Shown here in pieces: positions 1 to 11,300 of a stretch of DNA of 64,000 nucleotides (positions within the stretch are counted from its first letter, which is position 1; the number at the start of each line of letters is the position of its first letter). This DNA comes from Candolleomyces eurysporus (Eukaryota > Basidiomycota > Agaricomycetes > Agaricales > Psathyrellaceae). A program made the position numbers and the translations under genes. The stretch spans positions 173,711 through 237,710 of the forward strand of contig JANBPK010001037.1 in assembly GCA_027579435.1 (NCBI GenBank). The letters are read 5' to 3'. Under the pieces are notes generated by a model. That model was not told the origin of the DNA. It saw only the letters and a program-made list of their open reading frames with translations, and ran no database searches.

Positions 1-692
1 AAATCGGGGGATCAAGGGCGATGGTAGCAGTCGTCCTTGGGTATTGGTTGAGAACAGTGTAACGTAAGACTTGAAAATATGACGAACCTCCAAACCTGCA
101 GGCGCTTGTTCTCGTGCTCAATAAGACCCTCTTTGGAGGTGTATTGAGCGGGAGAACCGATAGCAACCATTGCAAAGTTGCCCAATGAAGCCTTGGGAGT
201 CGACTGATGCGTTGGCTTCAGTGGGGCAGACGATTTGTTGAACTGCTGTGAGATATAGGCCTCATTGTACACCGGACCCTCAAGAATAGGCTTTTTGGGG
301 ACGCTTGGTCCTTTTCCTTTTTGCTTGGGACCAGATTGGAATCTGGAGGCACCATGGCCCGAGGAGCCAGGTCTGTAGCCATGGTTGCCTTGCCTGGATG
401 CTTTTCCTGGGGCATTGGGAAAGTTTTGATACATTCCCGAGCCCTGGCCTGGAGCAGTTGTTTGAAACGTGCGGCGCGACGAAGAGAAGGGTTGATTGGC
501 GTCGACTCTGGGTACTTTGGAGGTCGAAGGCACAGGTTGGACGGGGCTTGTTTGCTGGGAGAACGAGCGCTTGAAGGGGGGAGTGGGATCTGTTGTGTGT
601 GGAGGGAAGGGAGAGGATGACGAGGCGAGAGCTCTTGCTGGGTCTGACTGCATGATAAAACGGCGGCCTTGGAGGAAGACGGCGCGTTTCAT
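1..692 (-). CDS. dsRNA-binding / probable DEAH-helicase N-terminus (partial)
   Basis: Only the 5' part is present; the gene continues past the left edge. ATG is at 692, with a second in-frame ATG near 653. The first ~140 residues are Ser/Pro/Gln/Gly-rich and look disordered. They are followed by a segment starting PKASLGNFA, and the reading ends across an intron (GT near 88, AG near 38) with ENKRLQ-VWRTTATIALDPP. This 'linker, then Trp-Arg-x-Thr-x-x-x' pattern resembles the start of a double-stranded RNA-binding fold as found before the helicase core of DHX-type RNA helicases. That family link is inferred from a short segment; no helicase motif lies inside the window. The splice joins in frame, which supports a real gene. 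Confidence 0.5.
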
Positions 693-893
693 TCAATCGA
701 AAAGAGAATCTGACGCCCGCTGCTGTCACCTGGACACCGAGCAAGCCTGTGCAGGGGCCAAGAGCGTAGACGAAGGCAAGAACAGAACAGAATTTGATGA
801 CACAACTTCCCGGTCTCTGTAGTCCGGGACCGTGCCGAAATGAGCTCGTAAGTCAACGAAGAGTCAAAGTCGTGTATTCCAAGTTCTACAAAT

Positions 894-1725
894 CTAATGA
901 TTGTCTAGCCACCGTTTCGCGGCTCGTCTTATTCCTTGTAAATACCGCAGCCGTACCGCAGCTGCTTTAGCAGTTATCCAGTCCTCTCCACCAACCAAAT
1001 CCTCGAGCTCTTTCACTGTCACCGTTATTTTGTCTGAGCAGATTCGTCATTAGTAACCCGAGTGGGACGACCTCAGCTGCTTACCCTCATTCTCCTCAAA
1101 TAGAGCCTGGACTTCAGCGGCATCTTGCGCCTCGTCTATCGTCTCTCGTGCCTCCATGATTTCAGCCATGAACATCATGTCTTCAACCTGGTCGCCTTCC
1201 GATATGGCAACGTGATTCCGCTCCAAGATATACTCTGCTCGCGACAGAGGATCGAGCAAAGTCTGATATGCATGGTTTACGCGTGCGGACAAGGCCTGCG
1301 CTACATCTTGTTTGTTCTATTCGACCGTCAGTGGGGTGTTGATCGCTACATGTGGAGGAAGCACCGACAGAATTTTTGGAGGCCCACGAGTCGGGATGGC
1401 AGATGGACTGCGCCTCGCGAAAGCGGTTCTTTAGCGTCGGTATGTCAACGACAAATGGATTGGGTTCGTAAGGGAGGCCGAGCAACCCATGGTGGGTGAC
1501 TTCTGGAGGCAACGCGAAGATGTTCCAACATTTGTTGCATGCCGGGACTTGTGAAGGGAGCGGTTTGTTGCAAGCAGGACACGATTTGTGTTGTATGAAA
1601 TGCGCAGGGGAGCTATGAAAACATTGTGGCCGGAGAATTGGGCTAGAAACAAGACGAGGGGCTGTCCTGGGGGCCCTGGCAGCAAGCAGAAGGCGTCTGG
1701 ATGAACGCAAGAATAGGGACTGCAT
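894..1725 (-). CDS. jac1: Mitochondrial J-domain cochaperone Jac1/HscB
   Basis: This is the J-protein partner of mitochondrial Hsp70 in iron-sulfur cluster transfer from the Isu scaffold. Three exons (1369-1725, 1085-1316, 894-1033) join in frame to 242 residues. The N-terminus (MQSLFLRSSRR, rich in Arg/Ser/Ala) is a mitochondrial presequence. It is followed by a CPAC...CNKC zinc-type pair as in animal HSC20, then the J domain with HPD in the motif CHPDSW. The C-terminal helical domain has the typical ending LRYLQGIRRAAKRW. The HPD motif, the J-domain start and the C-terminal helices in this order are diagnostic of HscB rather than a generic DnaJ. The gene is divergent from the dysferlin-domain gene, with 200 bp between the two ATGs. 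Confidence 0.93.
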
Positions 1726-1925
1726 CTCCAGAGAAGTTCCACACCGCCAAGTCCAAAATCCAGCATCGGTGAGTGACGTACTGCCACGTGATGCCCGGGG
1801 CAGGGCAAGGCTGTCCGGGCCGGTCGAGCATTGGACATGATTGGCACCGTCATGGCTCCTCTCAATAGTCCAAGGATCCAAGTTTGGCCTGTGCCAACTT
1901 GGGCTCCGCTCACCCTCCTTCTCTT

Positions 1926-3467
1926 ATGTCTGGAGTGCTCGTCCTATCTCCTCTATCGACCTCCCATGATCTCAGCGTCCATGACGTTCCACAGCCCAAT
2001 ACCTTAGTCCCCGACGACTCAAAGGAGGTAGATGCTGCCAGACACCGCTTCGCCAAGAAGAACCGCTTCCTCTCGCTGCCCAGTCTCCACCGCCGACGTT
2101 CAAAGAGATCTGTAGATACCAGACCGGAGGAACCTGGGCCAAGTTCTCGACCTGACGTGGCCACAGACACGCTCAACGTCGCAGAAGTCCATGATGCCAA
2201 CCCAATCAGCCTTACTACGGCATCACCACAACTTGACTACGACGATACCCATGACCACTATGAATGGGCAGTCGTGTTCGAGAATCAGCGAGGGTGTGTA
2301 TTCAAACGTCAATTCCCGGACGTTTGGCTAAATGAAACCTTAGCGCAACATTATTCTCGATGCCATACTATTCCAGTCTTTCTTTACTTCCAACAGATCC
2401 TTCCCCATTCACCCTGCCAAATGCATCCAAGAAGCGCTCGGAACAACCCCCTATCACCCTCGAAACCTACCCCCTCCCCGACGGCAACTGGAAATGGGTC
2501 TCCAGATGCTGGATGATAGACATGAGGTCTAACCTCGGAGAAGTCCAACACGACGGCTTCGAGTACAACTGGATGTTTCGGAAACACAATTGGAGAGCAG
2601 ATGTCGGACCGTTGAGCGCTGGAGGATGGGTCAGGCGACGTCGCTGGATTCGGTTAATGGTTCGACCTGCAAAAAAGGAGTACGAGCGCAATGGCAGTGG
2701 ATCGAGTCGCGAGAGCAGCCGACAGAATACCCCAGAATCGAGCTCGAACAGATTGGCGGTTCACCGGCAATCTATTGTCTCTTCGCTTCAGCCTTCTGTG
2801 CTGACCGGTTCGACCGAGCTATCCAGGGTGTCTGACAGATGGAAGGATATGGACCCAGACGAAGTTTGGCAAGGCGATGAAGAGGACTGGGAACGACTCC
2901 GTCATTTCATGCGGCGTTTCGGTCGGGATGGTCGGAAGTTGGAAGTATGGAGGCTGTGGCTCGGATATTATCATCCCGAGCACAAAGACAAATTCTCAGA
3001 AGCCGACTTCAAGGGCAATCGTCGCGAAAAGCAGTGGACAGAAGATGACGGACCTCTTCCATCTGAGGTCGCTAGTCTCAAAGTATTCTCACAGGAGTCG
3101 GTGGCCATGCCTCCACGAGAATATATAATTCCAGTTCTACGCAAATATGTAAGTCTTGGTCCTTCCATTCTCTGCTCCTCAATTCACTCCCTTCCTTTGA
3201 CAGGGTCAAAAAATTCTTCGTTTCTTCATCTATCCCGACTCTCGTGCTCAGTTTTTGAAGCTGCTTGCATTGTCTGGGCTTCTTCCCGAGATGAATATAC
3301 CCCTTGGCAGCACAATCGACGTGATGTCCGAAGTAGATTTCTTCAGCTACAACAGCACGTTAGGAAAGGCAGCTGGCGCCAGCGCTTACAACCTCACTGA
3401 AGAAATCCCAAATCCCTCGCCTTCCTTGAAACCTGCGATTGTGGAGTATTTGAAGGCAGAAAACTAG
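1926..3467 (+). CDS. Dysferlin/peroxin-domain protein
   Basis: Exons 1926-2293, 2344-3148 and 3204-3467 join in frame to 478 residues. After a Ser/Pro-rich basic N-terminus comes YEWAVVFENQRGATLFS, the DysFN signature ('ENQRG'), followed by PYYSSLSLLPTDPSPFT. Then come Trp-rich DysFC-type stretches (GNWKWVSRCWMIDM; FEYNWMFRKHNW; GGWVRRRRWIRLM). This is the peroxin/ferlin fold shared by fungal Pex30-type proteins, Spo73 and animal TECPR1. No transmembrane segment is visible, so it is unlikely to be an integral peroxin such as Pex23/Pex30; a soluble Spo73/TECPR1-like protein fits better. The C-terminal part (LRFFIYPDSRAQFLKLLALSG) is helical and unassigned. Membrane association and function are inferred from the family only. 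Confidence 0.82.
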
Positions 3468-3839
3468 GATGCACGCCAACAACACTGGATTGTTTTCGAC
3501 TTTTGGACTACTTGCGCGTTTATATTATCTACTAGGGACTTGGCATCGCTATTTACACTCGTTTTCACAAGATTTTGCTCCGTCTATGCAACTTGTAGCA
3601 TTCTATCTATCATTTCTATATCTCTAGTTTTCGGTGGCCTCCATGGATCTACTTCTCTTCATCTCAGCATGGCAATTTCATCATCATCGTGATATCATGA
3701 TACTCCTATGGCCTTACGGCCCTGCCGTTATCACATGGCTTCGTTGAGGACAACCATCATGGCATGAACACTCCCGCCCAAGCCTCGCTAATTACAGCTA
3801 GGAATTGGACTACAGGGCTATCGCCCACATTTCACCGCC
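3468..3839. other. Intergenic 3' UTR/promoter, no gene seen
   Basis: 372 bp between the stop of the dysferlin-domain gene and the ATG of the TMEM135 gene, both on the plus strand. It is AT-rich at the left (probable 3' UTR). I see no ORF with a recognisable product and no clear TATA box. Confidence 0.6.
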
Positions 3840-5894
3840 ATGTCTGGCGTCCAACGATGTCGAGCCTGGTTCGCGAAGACGGTCCCGACCCTCCCCGACG
3901 ACCCAAGCCACCCAGCGCAGATCGCGCTGCGGACATACGCGCTTGCGCTTTCCCTTTCGTTCGGCCCAGCCCTCATTCCGTTCGTTGCATCCATCGCGTC
4001 AGTCAAGAAATCGCCAAAAACCGGTTTGGAAGCATTCAAGAAAGTGGTTAGGAAGGAACTGGGGCACGATGGGTTCGCGTTTTCGATGACCACCTGTGTC
4101 GCCGGGGCTGCTGCGCTTCGGCACTTGTGGACCTCTGCCTTGCTCCCCCCTGCTGAGGACGACAAGCCAGCCGAGGGAGGAAGAAGTCAAACTGCAGAAC
4201 AAAATGGGAACGTCGGATTCTCTGAACGTCTGGTGAATTGGATAAGGTCTTTAGACCCAACTCCAGCCCAGATTACCTTCATTTCCAACCTTATATCGTC
4301 CTCCGTCGCGGTGATTTTGCTCCAGAAAGGCGCAGCTCGCGCTCGTCGAGGCAGGGCGAAGAAGAATGAAAGTTCGGCTCGCGTCTCACCGACGTTGGAC
4401 CTGACTCTCCTCTTGGTCGTCCGAGCATTGGACTCGGTTGTCCAGTCTCTGATACTCAGAAAGACACAACCTCTGTCAGCCCCGGACTCGAAGCGCCCCA
4501 CCACCACACTGAATGGTGTAGAACCGCTGCTGGTGCAAGAGAAGTTGCAGAGGGAAGAGGCGAAAAGGGTGAACGAGGAGAGGCAGCGAATGACCGTTCG
4601 AGTCGATGCACTCCTCTTTTGGTTGTGTAGTTCCAGGTACGATATCCTTCACCCTTTCCACTTCCATTCATCTCAATGAGGCTCGTTTAATTGAACCCGA
4701 CGCTATGTAGGATAATGTGGTGTTTCTTCTACGCGCCTCACAGGCTGCCACGTTCCTACCTCAAGTGGATATCCAGGCTCGCCTATCTAGACGAACGGAT
4801 CCCTGAAGCCCTCAGACTAATCCGGAACAAGCGATGGTCATATATCAACGGAACCACACAAAACCCTGCCTTGCTACACGAGTACGTCAGGGATCTGGGG
4901 TACCCAGCGTCTTGGGGTGACCTGAATGATCTGCCTGCTTACGGAGGGGCGATCGCCAACACCGCTTGGAAGAAGCTCGATATCACGAACCGATCTGGTG
5001 TGGGCGGGCTCCCGTGTGAAGTCGTCCATGGACCTGTTGGGAAGAGTTTGGGCTTGCAGAGTTCTTGCCATGCGAATGCTGCACTGCGAGGCATCAGGGC
5101 GTTCGGCCAGGCCCTTTTCATATACGTTCCCGTGAGTCGCGTTTGGTTTGCCTGAACGCGCATCTCTATTGTTTTGGCTGATTTGCATTTGAAATTTGCA
5201 TTTGAAATTTGAAGGTGCATTTTATCCCTGTATTGCTGACTCGGCCCAGGACTTTGCTCCGCCCAGCTCGACTAGCTGCTACGACCGCGGGGGNCATTGC
5301 GCAGCACCGCGTTCCTTGCCTCGTTTTTATCGCTATATTGGTATGCTGTGTGCTTTTCGAGAACCCTTGTATTGGCGCGGCTATTACCCTTCGTCTCGCA
5401 CGACTTTTGGGATGGACCATATGGTTGCATACTTGCCGGATCTTTGGCCTGCGGCTCTAGTATCTGGATAGAGAATGGAAAGAGGCGAGGCGAAATGGCA
5501 TTGTATGTCCTCCCTCGTGCATTCCGAACTTTCCTTCCGGGTTGGATGATCCGTAGTCAAAGTTGGAAGGGTAGGCTTGCTGAAAGGTACAACCAATTTT
5601 CCGTTTTCTGACCTCTTTGAGTGATGCTGAGTAGTCCTTTGCAGGATCGCTTTCGTTCTTTCAATGTCTACTCTCCTCACAGCCGCTATCCATCGACCAG
5701 ACTCGTTAAGAGGGCTATCTCGATGGGCTCTTGCATTCGTCATCAACGGGCCCAACGCTGGATTCTGGAAACGTAAACGACGTGATCCAAGTATACCACC
5801 AACTCCCAGTGCGGTACCGACACCGTTCCCTCAGAAGGATATACAACCGATCGACCAGAAGAAGGACAACGAGGAGCAATACCCCTTGAAGTAG
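3840..5894 (+). CDS. TMEM135 family multipass membrane protein
   Basis: Four exons (3840-4636, 4711-5131, 5215-5586, 5645-5894). The conserved cysteine-rich N-terminal segment of the family is clear (FSMTTCVAGAAALR), as are hydrophobic segments (LSLSFGPALIPFVASIASV). The second half carries the repeated family pattern: HGPVGKSLGLQSSCHANAALRGI, then VPVHFIPVLLTR, then WDGPYGCILAGSLACG and a basic tail. Animal TMEM135 acts in mitochondria/peroxisomes and lipid handling; the fungal role is inferred. The exon sum is 1840 nt, one over a multiple of three. The extra base is the N at 5294: without it exon 3 reads through TAG-ALRSTAFL into the conserved C-terminus, giving 612 residues. The gene should therefore be treated as intact with a sequence artefact. 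Confidence 0.85.
5181..5213 (+). repeat. 13-bp tandem repeat in intron 2 of the TMEM135 gene
   Basis: Two perfect copies of ATTTGCATTTGAA (5181-5193 and 5194-5206) and a partial third copy lie immediately before the 3' splice site at 5214. The repeat occupies the branch/acceptor part of the 83-nt intron. Confidence 0.85.
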
Positions 5895-5955
5895 TACCAA
5901 GGAGGATCTTAATATATATATATAACAAGTTAATAATGGCGTTGGATTCTGTACT

Positions 5956-7387
5956 TTACCCAGACCAAACATGTAATTTGTGATCGTAAAAGGAACAAGT
6001 CCCCACCCAAGATTCATCTCCTGTATTGTTGGAGAATGACCAATCGGCGCCGTATGCCAACGATTCGTGCTCTCTGAACTCTTTGACCACGGCTGCTTCA
6101 CCTTCTCCGTGTGCAGGGAAGCGAGTGATTTTGAAGCCGTCGTGCATGCATCCTACCAAGAGATCGGTCTTGCGGTTTGGGTGAGGATGCCATTTGACTC
6201 GCCATACACCTCCCCCGACTGCGAGATCGGAAACAGGGCGTGCTAGATTACGAGGATCGAATATCCGTACTGTCGAGTCGTAGCTGGTGGTGATTTTAAT
6301 AGGTAGGATATCACGGCTTGGGAATTGACTCACCTTCCAACGGCGATTTGGTTTGGGTCGTATGGGTGGCTCTGGATGCACGTAACACCTGCTTCAAATC
6401 TAGGTATAGAGATTGAAAGTTCAGATTGAGTCCTCATGTGGCTATCGTTCTTTGCGAATACTGACCTTTTGTTGACGAATATGGGAGCATCAAATCCTGT
6501 CCGGATGTCCCAAGCTTTTAATTTAAGATCGTCTCCCCCTGTTCCCGATCTCAATATAGTTCAACGTAAAGGGATATGAATCCTACCAGAATAGATTATG
6601 TTGATATCATGGTAGTTCCACGCAGCTATCCAAGGCTCATAGTCGTGCGCATGCCATTCGTCGATAACCTCGAGTGCACCAGAAGAATCTGGCTTCAAAT
6701 GGCAGAGAGAGCCGTTGGACAAGGAAACGACGAGATCGCCAAGATTCCTGCATTAGGAGTACCGCAAATGCTAAGCATCCGAATGAGATACTAGATGGAA
6801 AGGTGATCTCACGCTGAGCCATTTATTCTGTTATTCCAATCCAGAGAAAGACAAAGTGTCGTAGGATCTGCGCATCGAACGCTGTTGACCCGTTGAAGTT
6901 CATTCGCCGACGCGTCCCATTGGCACAGAGTAATGCTCCCCTCGGAGTCTGCGATGCCTAGTGTCGGTTTATCAAGCCCAGATCCATGGCACCTGGCTTG
7001 CATGAACACAGCCTGACGCGAGGAATAGTTTTCTCGAGACGAACCATTTCGTGTCAGGAATCGCAGGAAAGTCCAGAGATTGAGTGTGCGTGCTAGAAGG
7101 AGGATCGAATCCGAGAAAAAAGAAGAAAACATCGCTTCGTACAAAGGCAGATCATCGGACGATATATCTCCTAGGTTCGAGTCCTTCATCCGAAATACTA
7201 GACATTGCCCGATCCTCTTGGCTGGAAGTGATGTCGATGGCGTCTCTTCCGCTTCGTTTGGGTTTGGCGGTGGTTGGCGCTCTATGAGTTTATAAGTTCC
7301 ACATACAAATATATCGGTGTATCCGTCATTAGGACAAAATTCGAGGCTGTCTGCAGGATAGTCTGTGTCGAACGAAGCAGGGGACAT
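5956..7387 (-). CDS. dph7: Diphthine methylesterase Dph7 (WD40)
   Basis: This enzyme removes the ester methyl from methylated diphthine on translation elongation factor 2, the step before the final amidation. Seven exons join in frame to 370 residues (introns 7093-7130, 6993-7044, 6748-6812, 6539-6586, 6400-6465, 6284-6333). The protein is a WD40 propeller: PADSLEFCP, FPAIPDTKWCH, LGIADSEGSITL, LCLSLDW, YSGGDDLKLKAWD, YDSTVRIFDPRN. It ends in the family hallmark EHESLAYGADW followed by GTCSFYDHKLHVW. I recognise this ending as Dph7 (WDR85; Rrt2 in yeast) and not a generic WD40 protein. The start (MSPASFDTDYPADS) is the only ATG before the first blade. It is divergent from the small membrane gene with 145 bp between start codons. 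The first intron is only 38 nt. Confidence 0.93.
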
Positions 7388-7532
7388 GGTCTTAAGAGAA
7401 GGAATTAGCGCTATTTTTAGGTCTAGCCCATCAAGTGCGTGGGAAGCGTTGGATACGCAGTGCGCGCACTCTTGCCGCAGTTTCCCTCGTTTCTCGATTC
7501 CAAGGTCCATAGAACGCAAGCAAAGTCACAGT

Positions 7533-8285
7533 ATGGACTTCATTCGCAGTCTTGACACAGGGAAGATACTGCTGGGGGGGGACGGTATGTGCATGAGCTC
7601 TTGAATCCGCGGACGACGTTCTTAATCATCTACTTTCTTTCGACAGTCAATCTCCTTCACGCTCAGTACGATTCCCTCTCTTTCATACAACTTTCCTCTC
7701 TTTTTGTTCGGCACGTACATTCAGGAGAGCTCAGAGGCTATCTTGTCGTTGAAGACAGTGCGTACATCGTTTGACAACCGCCATATCACGGTCCCTAACA
7801 CGATGAATATAAACAGTTCACGGTCCTGATCGCCGCCTCCATCTTCTTCGACTTTTACTCCCTGTTCACTACAGGCCTTAGCTTCTGGGCCAAACTTCTG
7901 CTCATCGCGCTTATTTTCCTTAAGGTTTGTAACCAGTCATAAGTATGAGCCCTCTCGATTGAACCAATCTCATAGGTACCGACATTCTTCGCGTTTGGAG
8001 CCTCTCTCCGTCAGAGGGGAGGAGAATTCGGCTTGGGTGTTGGTGGTGCCAACCTCAGCGGCCCTACGAGTACGTGCCCTCCATCAACTTCTCGTTGATC
8101 CAGGCTGAAACTCGCCCCAAGTTTGGTCAATGCCTGGTGGATTCACATCTAGCAGTAACGATAGATACCAAACCGTCGATGATGATGCGACCTTCGTCAG
8201 AGCCAGCAGGCCTCCTGCCCCTCCCCCTGCAGCGCCGCCTGCTTCCAACCAAGCACCACCTCCAGGCGCTTACCAAACTGTCTAA
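7533..8285 (+). CDS. Small multipass membrane protein, uncharacterised
   Basis: Exons 7647-7757, 7817-7924, 7976-8069 and 8122-8285 join in frame. Hydrophobic stretches are SYNFPLFLFGTYI, FTVLIAASIFFDFYSLFTTG, LLLIALIFLKVPTFFAF, then a cytosolic-looking Gly/Pro-rich tail ending GPTIWSMPGGFTSS and PPPGAYQTV. The pattern of an acidic residue pair after a first helix (IQESSEAILSLKTF) recalls AGTRAP-type proteins, but I am not certain of the family. The first exon (MDFIRSLDTGKILLGG, 7533-7584) is 52 nt and would need 51 to stay in frame. It contains a run of eight G (7574-7581), so a one-base overcall is likely; the corrected protein would be about 175 residues. If exon 1 is wrong, the start lies elsewhere. 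Confidence 0.6.
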
Positions 8286-8362
8286 TGAAGGCCCCGAAAC
8301 TGGGATCTTGATTAATTTATTCAGTCAAGGGTATATCCGCTATAATTACACATGGATGATAG

Positions 8363-11300
8363 TTATGTTTGAGACAGCTGCTCGTCTATATCAAGTTCTA
8401 GCTCAACTATCACATCGTCATACAATGGCACAAATTCTGTCTTTGCTTCAGCTCTGATCCTGGCGTAAAACCATTCGCAGTCAAGCGACTCGCAGCCGAT
8501 TGGCTCAGTTGACGCGGACCCGGTGCACGACGCACAAGTTAGATGAATGGACTGTAGTTTGGAGTCCGTTTTGCGTTTCAATGCGCCTAGGTTGGCTATC
8601 GTTTCTTGAGAAGTTGACCAGCATTGTTCGCAGAGGAGACCTGGTTCAGTTTTAGCGAAGCGTAAAACATTAGCCACTTGACGTTTACACACCTTCCGAA
8701 TCCACAGAAGGTCGGCCGCAGATGAAACATTGGGCGTTGCTGAAGTGCTCGTTGATGTTCGGCTTCCCTGGGCTCATCGATAACCCTCTAGCCTTTCGCG
8801 GAGAGTTGTGTTCGACTGTCGCAAGCTTTGGCATTTCCTGGTACCATTGTTTCACGTCCGCGCCGACTAGATTGAATATCCTCTCTAATGGCGGGATGAG
8901 GACGCGGGTGATATAGTAGTCGGCATCCAATTGAAGGGCGCTGTCAGCACCGAAGTCAGCCTACTTGTAGAGGATTTCAAGTAAGATGTATAACCTGTTG
9001 TTGAGAAAATCCAAGGGATCCATGGCTCTGTCGACCAGGCGCGACCCCGATGCTCCTCTCGCGATAACGTACGGGACACGCTCTGCGTATTGAGGCTCGT
9101 AATTTGGGTCTTCTAGCATTTTCCGTGCCGCCACCATGACACCTGGTGGAGGCGCACCAGCGTCACTACACAGATCCATCAGAGATGGAAGTCGAGTATT
9201 CAGGAATGGGTAGGACAATACCTGTATGAGCCCATCCTGACTTCTTTTGCAAAGATGAAGTCTTGAGCGCTGGCCCTATTCTCCAACAACTTTGTCCAGG
9301 ATCGGCAACAGTATTCCTTGATTTCGCTAAGATCTTGAGTGCGAAAAAGAATTCTAAGGGGCGCTTAGTCAAGGCTCTTGGATTAGGATAAAATACGTAC
9401 TTCAAACAGTTCTCAACCATTTTCCGCTGTGCTAGAACACCATCACGACGGACCGTTTCAATACCTTTGGCGTCAAACCCAGGTTCCTCGGCGTCTACGC
9501 TTTCATACTTGAATCCCACATAACGCTTCTTGGCCATGAGGACGCAAGGGAGGTATACCTTCTCGAACTTGAGTTTGACTGGGGCTGGGTTCATTGCAGT
9601 GACTGCGTCGGCCATCTCATAGCCAATCCGGAAAGCCTCTTCTTTCGTCTTTCCCCGAAGGTAACTGTGGCACCCGTTCAGTCTCTCCTATCTTTCAGGA
9701 TTATTTTTTTGGCTCACATAAACATGCTGTCTGTGTCGCCATAGACAACCTGTGCTCCCCATTTCTTGGTACTGTTCACAAGCATAATTGCCTGTTTATC
9801 ACGAGAGATGTAAGAGGTATATCTAAAGGAGAACTGAGACCTAGAATTTACCTTCTCCAACGTCTCTCGACCACTTTGCACAATGCTGTCAGCAATTTCA
9901 ACGGCAGGCATTCTCCCAGAAAAGCTGGCGCTGGTATAGCCGTACGTGACATTGGCTATGTATTTGAGACCGAGTTGGCGGGCGTCCAGTACACGCTTCA
10001 AGGCCTATAAGATGGTCTCAGATTTTGTTGCAAATCGCCGACGGTGAAAAGACGCCTTACTCTGTCATTCTTTGCACCCTTCATGGCCTGCTTGACCATC
10101 ACGCGGGTGTCCAGCAGCTCCGTCAACATGCGTCCAAGCAGGCCTCGTCGTACATTGGACTTGACATACATGATCCCGTTGGGGGCAACTGGTTAAGTTC
10201 TATGTAAGCTGCGCTGAACCGTAACACTGGTGGAGACATACCTGTGACGTTGTCCTTGAGTTGGCCTACCAAGCCGTTTGGCAAGTCCAAGTTGACCACA
10301 CCGAACTTGTATTTCTCCTGGAAGGGCTGTACACGCCCTAGGCAAGTGGAGTAGCAGTAGTTGTATGCGATCATGATGGACGGGTATAAGGATTGGAAAT
10401 CCAGAACGACCAAAGGGCTGGAGTAGAAGGCTGATTGGGGCTCCATAATCAATGGCATACATTCGGCAGCGTTCTGCCTTCCAACCTAAACAGAAATGAG
10501 CGCTCCGCTTGGTGAAAACACATGGAATCTGAAGTGCTCACATCGGCTTTGCTTGGTGAAATGAGGACAAAGCTTTCCGGTTTGGCGATACGGAACATGA
10601 AGGACTCGACCTTGAACTGTGAACCTCTGCTTATAACCGAAAAGAAGTCGACTCCAAAGATACGAGCAAATTCTCTGAGCTGGATGTTGAACAGACAAAC
10701 TCACAAGATGGAAGGATTAACTTACGCTGTCTTCGTCACAATTTCAATTTGCTCCAGTATCTCGAGTACCATGCAGGCTCTCTTGGAGAAATATTCAAGG
10801 ACCCGTGCCGTATGTGAAGGAATGGGACTATTATACCACCCTGTCAAGGTGTCGGGGCTGTATTTTGGAACCCTAAAATTCAAATATTGAGTAAAAGCCC
10901 CCCTTGACCCAAACTGGGAAAGTCACCTTCTCTGTAAGATATGAAAAGCCACGTTTTCGAAGCTATAGATCGTCAACGTTTGCTCCGAGCGAAGGATTCT
11001 CCATGCATTGAAAACATGACGACCGACGACCTGGAAAGTTGATGTTTTGCGAAACCCCCATTTTTCGTTGCCACCGGCAGCGTGCCGCTCTGGTGCTCGT
11101 GAAATGAGCTCCCGTATATCCATGCCTAATCGAGTTCAAGTTGAGTGGGTTCAGAGGACTCGCGAATGTTGAACACGCTAAGGATACCGACCGAAGGTTT
11201 GGGCTCTGGCATCGAGGTACCCCCACGAGCTTTTCTGGATCTCCCAGCCAGTGATTATATCCGGGTCCAGCTCCAAGATCTTGTCCACAATCTTGTTAAT

